In this document: piece by piece, positions 33,770-44,415 of the stretch
How the letters are laid out: each line of letters begins with the position of its first letter
Position numbering within the stretch: the stretch's first letter is position 1
From: Adineta vaga
Taxonomy: Eukaryota > Rotifera
NCBI GenBank assembly: GCA_021613535.1
Contig: CP075493.1
Span: 14,074,001-14,138,000, forward strand
Reading direction: 5' to 3'
DNA: 64,000 bases
Position numbers and translations under genes: made by a program
Notes under the pieces: generated by a model
Seen by the model: the letters and a program-made list of their open reading frames with translations, nothing else
Told to the model about the DNA's origin: nothing
Databases searched by the model: none

Positions 33770-34834
33770 TTATAGAATTCCAAAGAATCTTTGAAACTTT
33801 CGATATATTGAGCTATTCCTACCAAATATAAAGCTAATAACTTTGCCCATAATTTGAACCATTTCTTTTCGATATATGCTTCCAGTTAAGGTGAACCTAT
33901 TGTTGTAAATGAAAATAAAATAAATCTTAAAAAGATTATATAGAACTTACACAAAGAAACTGATACTGCAATTAATATTGATAAATAATCTCAATATTTG
34001 TGCGATAAAGTTTTCAATTATCGATTGATCAACACTTTGTATTGTATTTTGTCTGAACGTTAAATACAATTTTTGGATTGCAAAAGGTGTTATTAATGTA
34101 ACAGTAGCAATCAACTGAGCTAGTAACATTTTAATTAATTGTCGATCTTTTCTTCGTAATTGATGTGGATTAGTACTGTGCATCGTTGTTGAACGAATTT
34201 GTACACCACTTTGATGAATATTATAAAAAGTTGCGAATCCGACAATAATCATAATCATCGGTGGTGTAAAGCTAAATATAGCAAAATAGAAGAAATCATG
34301 AAAAACTCTGTAAATGCCGACTTGAGCATAGCAAAATGGGCCACTTTTGAGTTGTTCAATCGTAAAAAGAACAAGTGCATGAGAATAAGATATCAAACAG
34401 ATCACTATAGTGAAAACAATTAAATAATGTGCATATTTCAAATTGCTTAATCTCCGTCGATGAACATTTCGAGAACTAACATAATACCGATCAACACTAG
34501 CAAATACAACAAACCATATTCCAAGAAACAATGAACAGTTAAGAATAAAGTAACGAAATCGACAAAATACTAGATTATTCGAAGCAGGATCAATGCCAAA
34601 ACCTTCGGAAAAAATGCGCGCAATCACGCCAAAGACAATAGCACCTGTATGTGCAATTGATGAACTCAATAGATAAATTGAACATGGATTTCTAACAAGC
34701 AAAGGGCGTGTAAAAATCAAAATATTGAAAATATTTCCAATTAAGCCCAAAATACCTATAGGTATTGATATATATATTGATAAATATCGACTGAATAGAA
34801 GAAAAATATTGTTCAATTCACTTGCATCAGACAT
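33770..34834 (-). CDS. Orphan rhodopsin-like GPCR, two exons
   Basis: CDS complement(join(33770..33896, 33951..34834)), 336 residues; the 54-nt intron falls inside TM7. TM1 carries GLIGNIFNILIF. TM3 ends ASVDRYYVSSRN (DRY motif intact). ICL3 is short and basic (RRKDRQLIKMLL). TM7 is followed by LTGSIYRKEM, very like SGRIYRQEL of the neighbouring GPCR, so the two are probably distant paralogues in opposite orientation. A longer in-frame N-terminus to ATG 34960 is possible, but MSDASELNN fits an extracellular N-terminus better. Ligand unknown. Confidence 0.83.
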
Positions 34835-36303
34835 TCTTGAATAATCTACTTGAGCAGTTTTAGCAAATATATCATTAAAAAACAGAAAGAGGAAGTAATG
34901 AAAACCCTCCAGATTAATTATAATTACAATTTGGAAGAGCTTTGATGGTAGAATAGTCAAAAAATGTCAAAGTCAGCATTTATTTTAATTGTAATTTTAG
35001 TTCAAAGGGCCTTCATTTTTAAATAATTAATAGAGCGAAAATCATTTTTCTTCAGAATTATATTTCTACTAGTATGGATAAATGAATGGAAGAAAACTGT
35101 TATTTGTTATATTATTTATATCCATGCTCTCAGAATTATTAAAAAAACACGGTAATTAGTCACTGATTTTGTCCTTCGAGGACGAGAATAGGAGTGAGTA
35201 TGTATTCAGAGATACACTATTCTTCATTCTCACCCTAGTTCTCTAGTTTTTGATAATTTAAATATAAATTATTCTCGTACATTATTTTATGTTATTGAGA
35301 ATGTATGGGAGAATATATGTGGTTATGGAGGAAGGTATCGTGTAATAGGATTCAACACTGCTACATTCATACTCTCACTTCTCACCTACAACCTCATGAC
35401 TATCGAATGGAAAGTTAAACAAATCAATAATAATTAAGAAGTTATTTTTAACTTATCAGGATTTGGAATGCTTTTCATTAGTTTTTAATGATGGCCTCGT
35501 ATAATTTTTAGTTTGGAAATCAATTTGTTTCAATATCGACTTATTGTCTTCGTCATCAATGTAAAACACATTATTGACATGTTTTAAAACTCAGATAACA
35601 TACCTCTGTGTTCATCTTGTCTATAGACTCATCGTTTATCATGTCTGTGGATGGCAGGTAGTGTCATTATTTATTTCAGAAACGACTTCAAAGTTAGTTT
35701 CCGTTTTTTTCTCTTTTTTTCTATAAGCTAAACATCTAAACGAAAGAAAATGTGTCGATATTCTCCAGTGTATTTCAGATGCGCTATTGAATTTTCTGTT
35801 ATAGATTTATCGACTTATTCGAAGATAAAGCTCTATTTTATTTTAATTCTATCTTGTGAGATTCGATTAGCAGATAATGTCTGACAAGATATTTGGTAAT
35901 GGTTTGACTGACGATTTCAGCTGTAAGAATCTAATGATTATAAAACCTTGTACTATAGTAGTGTATGCTGTTATGGATCATATCATATTGCAATATAATA
36001 ATGCAATACAGACTTTCTCTATTATATGATTTTATTTAATCTTTCTAAAGAATTCGATCGATTTCCACTCATTTCAGATCTAAATTCCAAAATTTAAGTT
36101 TCTTATAGTAGAACATGTAACACACTATTGAAAAATATAGAGTATATAGTAGTTCATCAATTATTTGGTACATTACATGATATTTATTAGCTGCTTCATA
36201 GTCTACAGTGAAAAACTTTCTGTTTGAAAATAAGTTGCATTTTCGTCAAGTTCAATTCATGTATTATTTTTGAGTCATTTAATATACCATGTATACATTA
36301 TAG
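34835..36303. other. Intergenic
   Basis: No gene seen. The stretch AGTTCTCTAGTTTTTGATAA at about 35239 closely resembles 25917-25937, suggesting a short dispersed repeat. Confidence 0.4.
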
Positions 36304-39168
36304 ATGAAAATCATCTGGATCATTTCTTATCTTGGACTATTGCTTGTCATTTTTTTACAGTTTGTCCTCTGTTCAGTTATTTATGAATACCATGATAATT
36401 CGGCTCATGGAATACGTATATCCGCCAATGATCAATTTACTGTTACTGCATTAAATAATTATGAACGTATAATAATAACTTATCTTCCTTATAATTCTTA
36501 AGAAACATGTGTAATTTCATATCCAGCGCCTGGTTTATACGTTTATAGTGTTGCTGCAACGTTGAATAAGGATAACAACACTCGTGATGAACTATACAAA
36601 ATCTTTCTGGTGGCTGAGCATGTAAAATTTGGTGTAATTCATCTTTTTACTGTTTCTTTCCGGAGATCCTTAAAATGCAGTATGTATATCCATTTCACCT
36701 AAGACGACACGCTAGATCCTTTAAAGCTGAGTATGATACATTAATTGAAAATTTACAGTTAAAATATGAAATGATATACTATAAAGAATATGTATTGATA
36801 TATATATATATATATATTAATGATGGTTATAAGTTTTCATTCTCATTTCTCCTAATTATTGATTTACATGCGACGTAGATATTCGTCTAGTCATCATATT
36901 GACTACTCTTAACAGGAACTATGCAAAGATTGAAAAATTTGGACGAGAAACTCGCATCACGTATCTTATATATTGAGAATCTAATTCGAATAAAAACTTC
37001 ATTGTTTGCGTCGTGTCATAGTCTCACTTTCTACTAGATTTCATGTAGATATTCATATTGACAAGATATATCGAATGCAAATCTTTCCAAAGAATCTGCA
37101 AGCTTTTATATTCATCTAAGCAGAGCATAATAGGATTTTTTTCTATGCTGAACAACATATATATATATATATATATAAACTATTATTACTTTGATCAATT
37201 GTTTAGAATATTATTCTTATGGATCCCTCAGTACTATTTCAACTGACAAACATCAAGAATATATGTTACTCAAATTTGATCTGTCACAAGAGTATTTATA
37301 TTTATTTGCCGATTCATTTATACTTTCGTTCGACATAGTCAAGCATGCTATTTACGAATTCAAACTGATGAATAGTACTTTTCAAGGACAAGAATTCTTG
37401 ACACATGCTGTCGATCTTTCTGATTCCTATGCTATTCTTATTGGATGCTTTCGTATGCGCAATTATGAATGTCTTTCTGTATATATTGCAGTTCTTGTCA
37501 GACTTCGTCCGTTACAAATCGTACACAACATAAATATAAATGACGGTTTCCCTCAAGACGCAGCTTTAGCAATGACTTACAACCGTGCTAATGATATGTC
37601 AGTATCCTTGAATCCGACACGTCAACTAGCTTTCATTGGTTTACCAGTTATCAATAAAGTCGTTTTGGTAAATATCAATACTTCAAGCTTAGATTTGACC
37701 AAATGGACAATGAATATTATACGAGTCGATACTGTCGCTCATCGATTGGCAGGTTTTGGTCGTTCTATTGCATGGGTCAATGATAACACAGTGGCCATCG
37801 CCGTTCTCGAAGTATCTAATTTACCATGGTCTCAATCCGAAGTGTGGGTTTTTGAAGTTGATGAGCCGTTCAAAAATCCTTTCTTTGTATTTCCCAATAG
37901 TCAACAAAGAATTGTATTTCCATCACTACCATTATTTCTTCAAATAGCTTCATGGTCTGGCAATTTGCTTATATTCACCGATCAACCGCAAATAGTCATT
38001 GTATTGTCACAAAAACCTGGCTTCTTTTCTAAACGATCCTCCTATACAACTGAGCATTGCCTTGTATTTGAACAGACTCCATGCATACCCGGCATGTTTA
38101 AAAATACATGTAGTTTTGGACCATGTACTATTTGTCCTCCACAAACGAAAAATAAAGGTGATCAACCCAGCTCAAAATAGGAGCCATGCTTAAATACATC
38201 CTTCTGTCCTTCAGGTGCTATCAATGATATGTCGCTTGATATTTATCCATCATATATACAGACATTTTCCTATCCAAAATCTCCCATTACGAATAATTAT
38301 GACGATCTTCTTGTAAAGAACACATTCAATGTTGGTCACTCACGTCATTGTATTATCGTTTCACCTCTATTTTGGACAATATTGTTTGTTGCTTTATGTT
38401 TTATTTTTTAGTTCTTTATGACATTACCCAAGTTATGTAGTTGTCCGAAAGCATATTCTCATCGAAAAAAAGCTAAAAATTTTTTGAAGAAAGCTGATAT
38501 TGTAAACGAAGGCGAACGATGGGTAGGTGGTTTATTTTCATTTGCCATCATAGTACTTTTTGGGTTTACATTTTGGTTTGCATCGGAATTTTTACAACTG
38601 TATCCAATCGAAACATCGAAAATGTCATATGCATCATATGACGGTAGATTTACTGAATACAGCTGCTGATTGTTCGGCTGTCACTGTTCAACAGAATCGA
38701 CCAGGAGTCAATTATCTCCTGTTACCAATTATATCTTGTGTAGTGCAGCCAGATAATGTTACACGTACTAGTGCTTTACATCTTGTGCTAATTAAAGTGA
38801 TTAATAAAACCGAACCATTGGAAACTGGTAGCAACGCACACTATAGTGGTCGAGGGGCACTTTCGTTTATCGAACGTTCACTCTCGGATAAATTGATCTA
38901 TGAACAATACGGGCATCATCTTCGATATATATCTGAGCGCACCGTTCTATCGATCATATTGAGTGAACAACCGTTCTATCTACAAAATACTCAGCAACCT
39001 ATTGTACATAAAACAGAATTATCATTTCATACACTACTCTTTTGTACGCTTATCATTGAGTTATTTGCGATGGGTTTTCTAGTATTTAGACTTATCATCA
39101 TACCTTTGGTCCGCCTTGTTCTTCGCTGCTGTCAGAGCAAATTACCGCCAAATGACAGCCAGGAATAA
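36304..39168 (+). pseudogene. Decayed gene for a large membrane/secreted protein of unknown function
   Basis: Successive open segments on the + strand read as one protein broken by lesions. A signal peptide (36304 onward, IIWISYLGLLLVIFLQF-like) runs to an in-frame TAA at 36499-36501. Coding-like sequence continues to about 36725 and is then interrupted by TA microsatellites (about 36800 and 37160). The long segment 37200-38180 has a beta-propeller-like feel (many hydrophobic strands) and ends in a Cys-rich stretch (SFGPCTICPPQT). In-frame stops follow at 38178-38180 and 38409-38411. After a transmembrane helix and a cytoplasmic-looking basic segment there is a frame change near 38640-38665, then a final extracellular segment and transmembrane helix ending at 39168. 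No intron explains the stops. Family not recognised beyond similarity of the Cys-rich part to ephrin-receptor-type EGF-like repeats. Confidence 0.6.
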
Positions 39169-39221
39169 GATTTTCGCATATCTATCTCGTTCCAGCCAAC
39201 TTCATTCAAATCATCAAACTA

Positions 39222-39470
39222 ATCTATATATATAACGAAGAAAGTTTGTCTGTCTGTTCGCTACGCATTCAGTCGCTGTAATAGCCACGATCACCAAACT
39301 TTCTACGATGCTTCTCTAGGCCCACGGGAAGGTCGATATTTACACGTTCCGTATCAAAATATATTGATTTGAGGGTGGGAATCGGTGTCTGGGTGAAATT
39401 TCACCCAAGTCGTATTGAATTTCAATTGTCGTTATTTTGGTAGAAACTTACAGAATGTGCTCCAGTTTTG
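39222..39470 (+). repeat. Dispersed repeat, copy 1 (possible Helitron-type terminus)
   Basis: Begins CTATATATATAACGAAGAAAGTTTGT and continues with CACCAAACTTTC and AGGTCGA blocks that recur in the same order at 39556-39700. T(C)TATATATA followed by an AAAGTTTG-type motif resembles the 5' ends of non-autonomous Helitrons, but no hairpin/CTRR end was identified, so the class is uncertain. Confidence 0.4.
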
Positions 39471-39555
39471 AGGTTTTTTCATTTGATACTATTTATTTCT
39501 TGCAATAAATATGATAATTAAAGGTTCTTTAATCTATATCTATCTATCTATCTAT

Positions 39556-40130
39556 TTAATCTTCTATATATATATAAAGAAGAAAGTTTGTTCGTTATGC
39601 GTACGTTCCCTCTAACAGCTAACGTCACCAAACTTTCCACAATGCTTCCCTTGATCCAGAGGAAGGTCGACATGGGGTTAGAATGGCCATCAAGGGATGG
39701 GGAGGCGGCGTGTGTGAAATTTCGCTCTCAAAATGGCATATAGGAATGAGGGTGGGTGTGGATGTCTGCATCCAGGATAGACAACTACAAAGCGTGGGTT
39801 GGGTTCTCAAAAAAACTGAATCTGGAGTGAAATGTCTACTCTGCCTGTATAGAGTAGAAGTGAAGTTTATAAAGTAGAGAATGACTTGCAGCGGGACAAT
39901 GGGTGTAGAATGGGGCTGGAGTTGCAGCGGGACAGTAGGAGTGGCTTTAAAAGGAACAGAGCTGTATATCGTATGCATAGCGAGACAAAATCAGTAGGAA
40001 AGAACTAATGAAGAGATGCGAAGTTCTGAAAAGAAGACCTGGTGCATGACGCGAAAAGGGATATAGAAAGGATCTCAGTACGGAAGAGAAAGACGTGTGG
40101 AAGACAGGTAACGTACGCTGAGTGACGACC
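39556..40130 (+). repeat. Dispersed repeat, copy 2, with a G-rich body
   Basis: Shares the TATATATAAAGAAGAAAGTTTGT start and CACCAAACTTTCCAC block with the copy at 39222. It runs into about 400 bp whose + strand is much richer in G than its surroundings (several GCAGCGGGACA and GGAATGG-like strings). ORFs in it on both strands (39625-39978) are low-complexity and not believed. Confidence 0.4.
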
Positions 40131-41116
40131 TGAAAGATTACACTAACTAAGTCAGGGCGGAAAAGGATGGTGCGAGGATCTTTTGATACACGACGGATAA
40201 ATACGAACGGAGAGGTCCTGTGGGTGATAAGAAAAGCACTGCTGTAGATAAAAAACGTAAATTGTGTCGTTTTTGCAGCGGGTATCTCCGTTAGTAACGA
40301 ATAAATTACAATGTACTAATGATTAATATTGATAAATGATTTTATAGGCTCAGAACTGATTGCAAAATCAATATAACAAGAAACAATAATTTCAATGAAG
40401 TAAGCAACTTAAATTTAGACACTTTCTCCTATTTCAGTATTACAATATTCATGATGATCATTTCTATTTCTTAATATGAATATTGATTGAGAGTAAGACA
40501 AAGCCGAATAAAAGTTATAACCCATCTCTATATCTTGAAAATCTTTCTTTGGATAACATTTTATATTATAGTCAATACATTGAATAATCAACAGACATAT
40601 TAATTTTTCTTTAGAGATACAATGCCAAGTCCATGCGAGAAATGGATCCAGTGAATCTTTGTCAAGTAACAAGGATTATTTTATTAGATTCAAATGGAGT
40701 ACAAAGGGAAGCACCGTGTTATTGGAATCCAGACACGATCGACAAAAATACACATACTATTCAGTATGGCCATCATACACAGAACTGAAAAATATCATAT
40801 CATTGTACTCTTTTCAAAGACATATTGTGGTTTGCATTTTCCAAACTAAAACATATCCTTTAGCTTAGTGAATTGGACAAACGATCGAATCATTGTTTGC
40901 AATAACGGACAAAATATAAGCGTCATAAATCTTATACAAGTGTCACAAGGCCATATTCAATATGGTTTTCTTTCTATCTCATTCATTTGTTGAGAAGAGT
41001 TGAAGGATTAGGATGATAGGTAAATTTGATTTATCACTCACACCCACACCCTCAAGTGATAGTGTATTTTTGAGTTCGATGAGTATGAGAGTTTATTTAA
41101 TGTGGAAAACTGTTAT
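40131..41116. other. Intergenic
   Basis: No convincing gene; ORFs near 40415-40868 lack family resemblance. A telomere-like G-rich motif lies at 41035-41058 just beyond the 3' end of the secreted-protein gene. Confidence 0.4.
41035..41058 (-). repeat. Dispersed G-rich telomere-like motif
   Basis: On the minus strand CTTGAGGGTGTGGGTGTGAG; same family as the motif at 25731. Confidence 0.45.
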
Positions 41117-41827
41117 TCAAAAATGCATAATACTACAATTTGGATCTGTTATTACATGTGGACAATAGTCAGGTACATCGAAAATACCTTTGGGTAATAA
41201 ATTACGATCTTCAGAATAATATGAAAAATCAGCATGCATAGCATTTAACCAACCAAGACGACAGGGTACACCAGTTGTAACTGATGTTAACCATGAAAAT
41301 GTTGCAACATCTGGCACATCTTTTGTCCATGAATGACATGCATGTTCCATAACTGTCACAATTCCATCGTAAGTTGTTTGATTACCCATTTGTAACCAAT
41401 CTAAAAAAACGCAATTTAACAAAAAACGAGTTTTGTTTTCATTTTTACCGGGTCTTGGTGGCGTTACACCTGTTTGTAGTGGATCAATGCAACAAGTTCT
41501 ATTTGTACGTTCTAATCGCCAAACTGTTGTTCCATTATGCATTATTGTATATGTATAAGTATCTTCTCTCATCAAATTCATAACTTGTGCTGGACGAGTC
41601 CAATCATAGAATATTTGTGTACCTATTGTTTGATTATTGAATAAATAATGTGCACTTCCAGTTGCCATCCAAACCGAAGGCCATCGTGGTGGAGAAGGTG
41701 TTACAGATGAAACAATTGCAATATTATAGACTGTAACGAATAAAACGAGTAATACTTTATGAAACATATTGACTATCTTGAAAAAAAGTGAGATCACAAC
41801 ACATTTTAAATATCGTTTTGATAACAA
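41117..41827 (-). CDS. Secreted glycoprotein of unknown family
   Basis: A 236-codon single-exon ORF. Met at 41767 begins a strong signal peptide (MFHKVLLVLFVTVYNIAIV), so the upstream 20 codons from 41827 may be untranslated. The mature part is about 195 residues with at least six N-glycosylation sequons (for example NNQT, HNGT, TNRT, NKT). Six or more cysteines include a CC pair (RTCCIDP), plus repeated Trp/Tyr-rich strings (FYDWTRPAQVM; HSWTKDVPD). The pattern resembles extracellular ependymin-like or lipocalin-like single-domain proteins, but I cannot assign a family. Codon use and composition match neighbouring true genes. Confidence 0.65.
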   Translation of the reverse strand: MLSKRYLKCVVISLFFKIVNMFHKVLLVLFVTVYNIAIVSSVTPSPPRWPSVWMATGSAHYLFNNQTIGTQIFYDWTRPAQVMNLMREDTYTYTIMHNGTTVWRLERTNRTCCIDPLQTGVTPPRPGKNENKTRFLLNCVFLDWLQMGNQTTYDGIVTVMEHACHSWTKDVPDVATFSWLTSVTTGVPCRLGWLNAMHADFSYYSEDRNLLPKGIFDVPDYCPHVITDPNCSIMHF

Positions 41828-42890
41828 TCTTTATCAAAAACCGAAGTAGAATGAGTAAATGTATATGACGCATATATTCTTATCTTAGTTTACCTCAGGC
41901 CATATCTCTTCTATGTATATTTATGAATCATATTAGTTGTTAACATATTGTTTTTTGCTGATAGTGCATATTAAGAGTTTCGATGACAATGATAGGCTTA
42001 GTGTTCTTCTAGACCTATCTCTCATGCTTGACAAGTCATTCTTTTATACGAGAAATGTAAGAAAACTCTGACAAGCTACAATATAAAAAATTGGTTCTCT
42101 ATGGTTACTTTATTTTCTGATATAATGATTACAAGTATTAATGTATATACAGAGTCAACGGCACCAATTATGATATAAATATGTCGATGTTTATTGAGAA
42201 TGGAAATCAATGCACACAATTATAAAACTTGATATTTAATATGTAATAAGATAATAAATATATGAAAACATGAGATTTTATCAATATCTAGTAAATAAAT
42301 GTTGAAATGTAGTAATTTATGAAGTTTTATTTTATTTCTATTGTATCATGAAAATTTTCGATCATCTTGACGACCATTATCAACCGAAGAACCTTTTACT
42401 TACAAAGTGATGTGATGAAGCACATATGAAAACGAAAACAGATGTAAAAAGGAAATGATGAAAAATGACGATTTTGACGGGGTGGGTAGTGTAAAGAGGC
42501 TTCTTTCACGCCCACAGCCTGTTCTGTACGCATTTGGAGTGTTGGACTGTGTACTGTGTTGGTGCTATCATTCCGGCATCTATCGTAAGTAAATTTAATC
42601 AGAGTGTTTTAGAACATTGGATAATTTTTTAATTTAGATTGTTTTTGTGAACGGTACAATATATAATCAGCAGCAATCAGAAAATCTAATCGATTCAACA
42701 ACATTTTTTCATGTTTATGCCGCAATGGCAATTGTATTAACGTTGATGGTTTTGATTCGACCAATCCTCTAACTTGGCAATACAATTGCTGATTCTTTCA
42801 GAAACAAACTATCAGCATCAAAAACACAATTAAAACGAATTACTGTTCCGCTCTTCCTACTTCAATTCATATTTTTTGTTTGTTAATATT
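41828..42890. other. Intergenic; possible exon pair at 42528-42772 (+)
   Basis: Mostly AT-rich. At 42528-42588 and 42641-42772 two open segments are separated by a 52-nt GTAAG..TTTAG intron. The second encodes a polar stretch (VNGTIYNQQQSENLID) and a transmembrane helix (AAMAIVLTLMVLI), then stops at 42770-42772, just upstream of the LTR element. It may be the 3' end of an unrecognised membrane protein. Confidence 0.3.
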
Positions 42891-43047
42891 TGTTAACGAT
42901 ATAAACCCTCGACAGAATTACTTTCGTCTTTGTTCTCTCTCTTTCTCTCTCTCTCTCGCTCTTCTTTCTATATAAGGTGATGTATTTTCTCTTTTTGATA
43001 TGATTAATTCTGAATAAAGAAGAAGTCGCTCGACTAGCGAGCTAACA
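42891..43047 (+). repeat. 5' LTR (157 bp)
   Basis: Begins TGTTAACGATATAAACC and ends GAGCTAACA (TG...CA). It contains a CT-rich microsatellite, CTATATAAGG (likely TATA box) and AATAAAG (likely polyadenylation signal). Confidence 0.93.
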
Positions 43048-43049
43048 TT

Positions 43050-43064
43050 TGGTGCCGTGACCGA
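43050..43064 (+). other. Primer-binding site
   Basis: TGGTGCCGTGACC starts two bases after the LTR. A 5'-TGG start is complementary to the CCA end of a tRNA; the tRNA species cannot be named safely from this alone. Confidence 0.65.
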
Positions 43065-43401
43065 TCTTTTCCTATTTATTCCATCGAAAAAGAATCAAGT
43101 ACCGGGTCTTTTTGAACTCATCCTTTATTAGGAAAGAATGATTATTATCTCATCCGTGACGGAAAGAGAGTCAAGTGAATTCATTAAGTACAAGTATTAA
43201 TTATATGTACTGAAATCATTCAGTCGAAGAAGGTATAGTATTCTTCACATATCTTATTTTCTTTCATCCTTTAAAAACATCTATACGAACACGGTGGACG
43301 GCATTCGAAGAACAACAAAGAGAAGCAGTGCAAACCTTTATCCATACGAAATAATAACATAATCATCAAAACGAACACGTCGGAAAAACACACGTAAAAA
43401 T

Positions 43402-44415
43402 TTGTCTATATACAACATGACGAAAGACACCGCATTAAACAATACCTCGACGAACGAAACGCACTCGGACGATATGATGACGAAAAACACCTCGATGCAG
43501 ATGGGAGCAATGAAAAATACCTCGACCGATGTGAAAACGATGGAACTTCGACAATTACATTGCAGTCAACAGGAAGCCATGAAGAAAATTAATGAGTATT
43601 CGGGAGAATCTAATGAATTGGATATTGATGAATGCTTATATGATTTAACTAATTTATTCTCGCTAATGCAAGTGCAAGATGAAACAAAGATATTCTTGAC
43701 GATGGGAAAATTAACCGAATCAGCATTACGATGTTATCAAGGAAATTTAACATCATTTGGTGATTGGAAGGAAGCAGAAGAAGCATTACGAGACCGATTC
43801 AAAACATTTGTATCAGATGGTCAATTAGTACAAGAGTTCTTTCAGCTTCGACAAGAAGACGATCAATCAACTATAGCATTTTATGATACGGTTATGCGCA
43901 AATATCGAAAAGCAAGTGGATTGATTACTGAAAAACAAATTATTACGGTATTACAAGCAGGTGTAAAGCATTCATTAAAGGAACAATTAATTCGAAATGA
44001 ATTAAACATCTCGAAACCTGAAGAATGGCTGCTGATGGCAAGGGAAGAAGAACATATACAACGACGAATTCAACAACGTAATACACCGCCACGAGCAGCA
44101 GCACAGAAACCATATTTCGAATCGACATTACCTGTAGCAACAATCCAACAACCATCATCATATCACCAATATACAAAACCATATGCTGGTGGAGATCAAC
44201 AGCAATATCAACGGTATGAACGACGTTCGAATACAGTACGACAATGACCAACGGATCGGCGAAATACACCTCAACAATCGAAACCATGTCTAGTCTGCAA
44301 TCGAACGAACCATTCAACGATGCAATGTTTTTACAAGAAGGACAGTGGTTGCTTTAGATGTGGACAGTCAAATCATCGAATACGTGATTGTCCTCAACGT
44401 TATTTTTTCGAATAA
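43402..44415 (+). CDS. gag: gag, with an internal stop codon
   Basis: Structural protein of the retrotransposon. The capsid-like segment includes LRCYQGNLTSFGDWKEAEE and the retrotransposon-gag pattern of short helices. The frame is closed by TGA at 44245-44247. The same frame then resumes with two zinc knuckles (CLVCNRTNHSTMQC and CFRCGQSNHRIRDC) and ends at TAA 44413-44415. The stop therefore separates capsid from nucleocapsid. It is either an inactivating mutation or a read-through signal; a mutation is more likely given the other lesions in pol. Confidence 0.85.
44403..44409 (+). promoter_or_regulatory. -1 ribosomal frameshift slippery site between gag and pol
   Basis: TTTTTTC lies in the correct zero-frame register (T TTT TTC) two codons before the gag terminator. 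A -1 slip here enters exactly the pol frame, which is open across this position. This matches the usual X XXY YYZ rule. No stem-loop was evaluated. Confidence 0.7.

Noticed and set aside
39540-39575. CRISPR-like or tandem array (TATC/TATA repeats)
   Set aside because: Simple microsatellites without spaced unique sequences; nuclear animal context.
39625-39978. 117-codon minus ORF rich in Pro/Thr
   Set aside because: Lies in a G-rich repeat body; composition explains the absence of stops.
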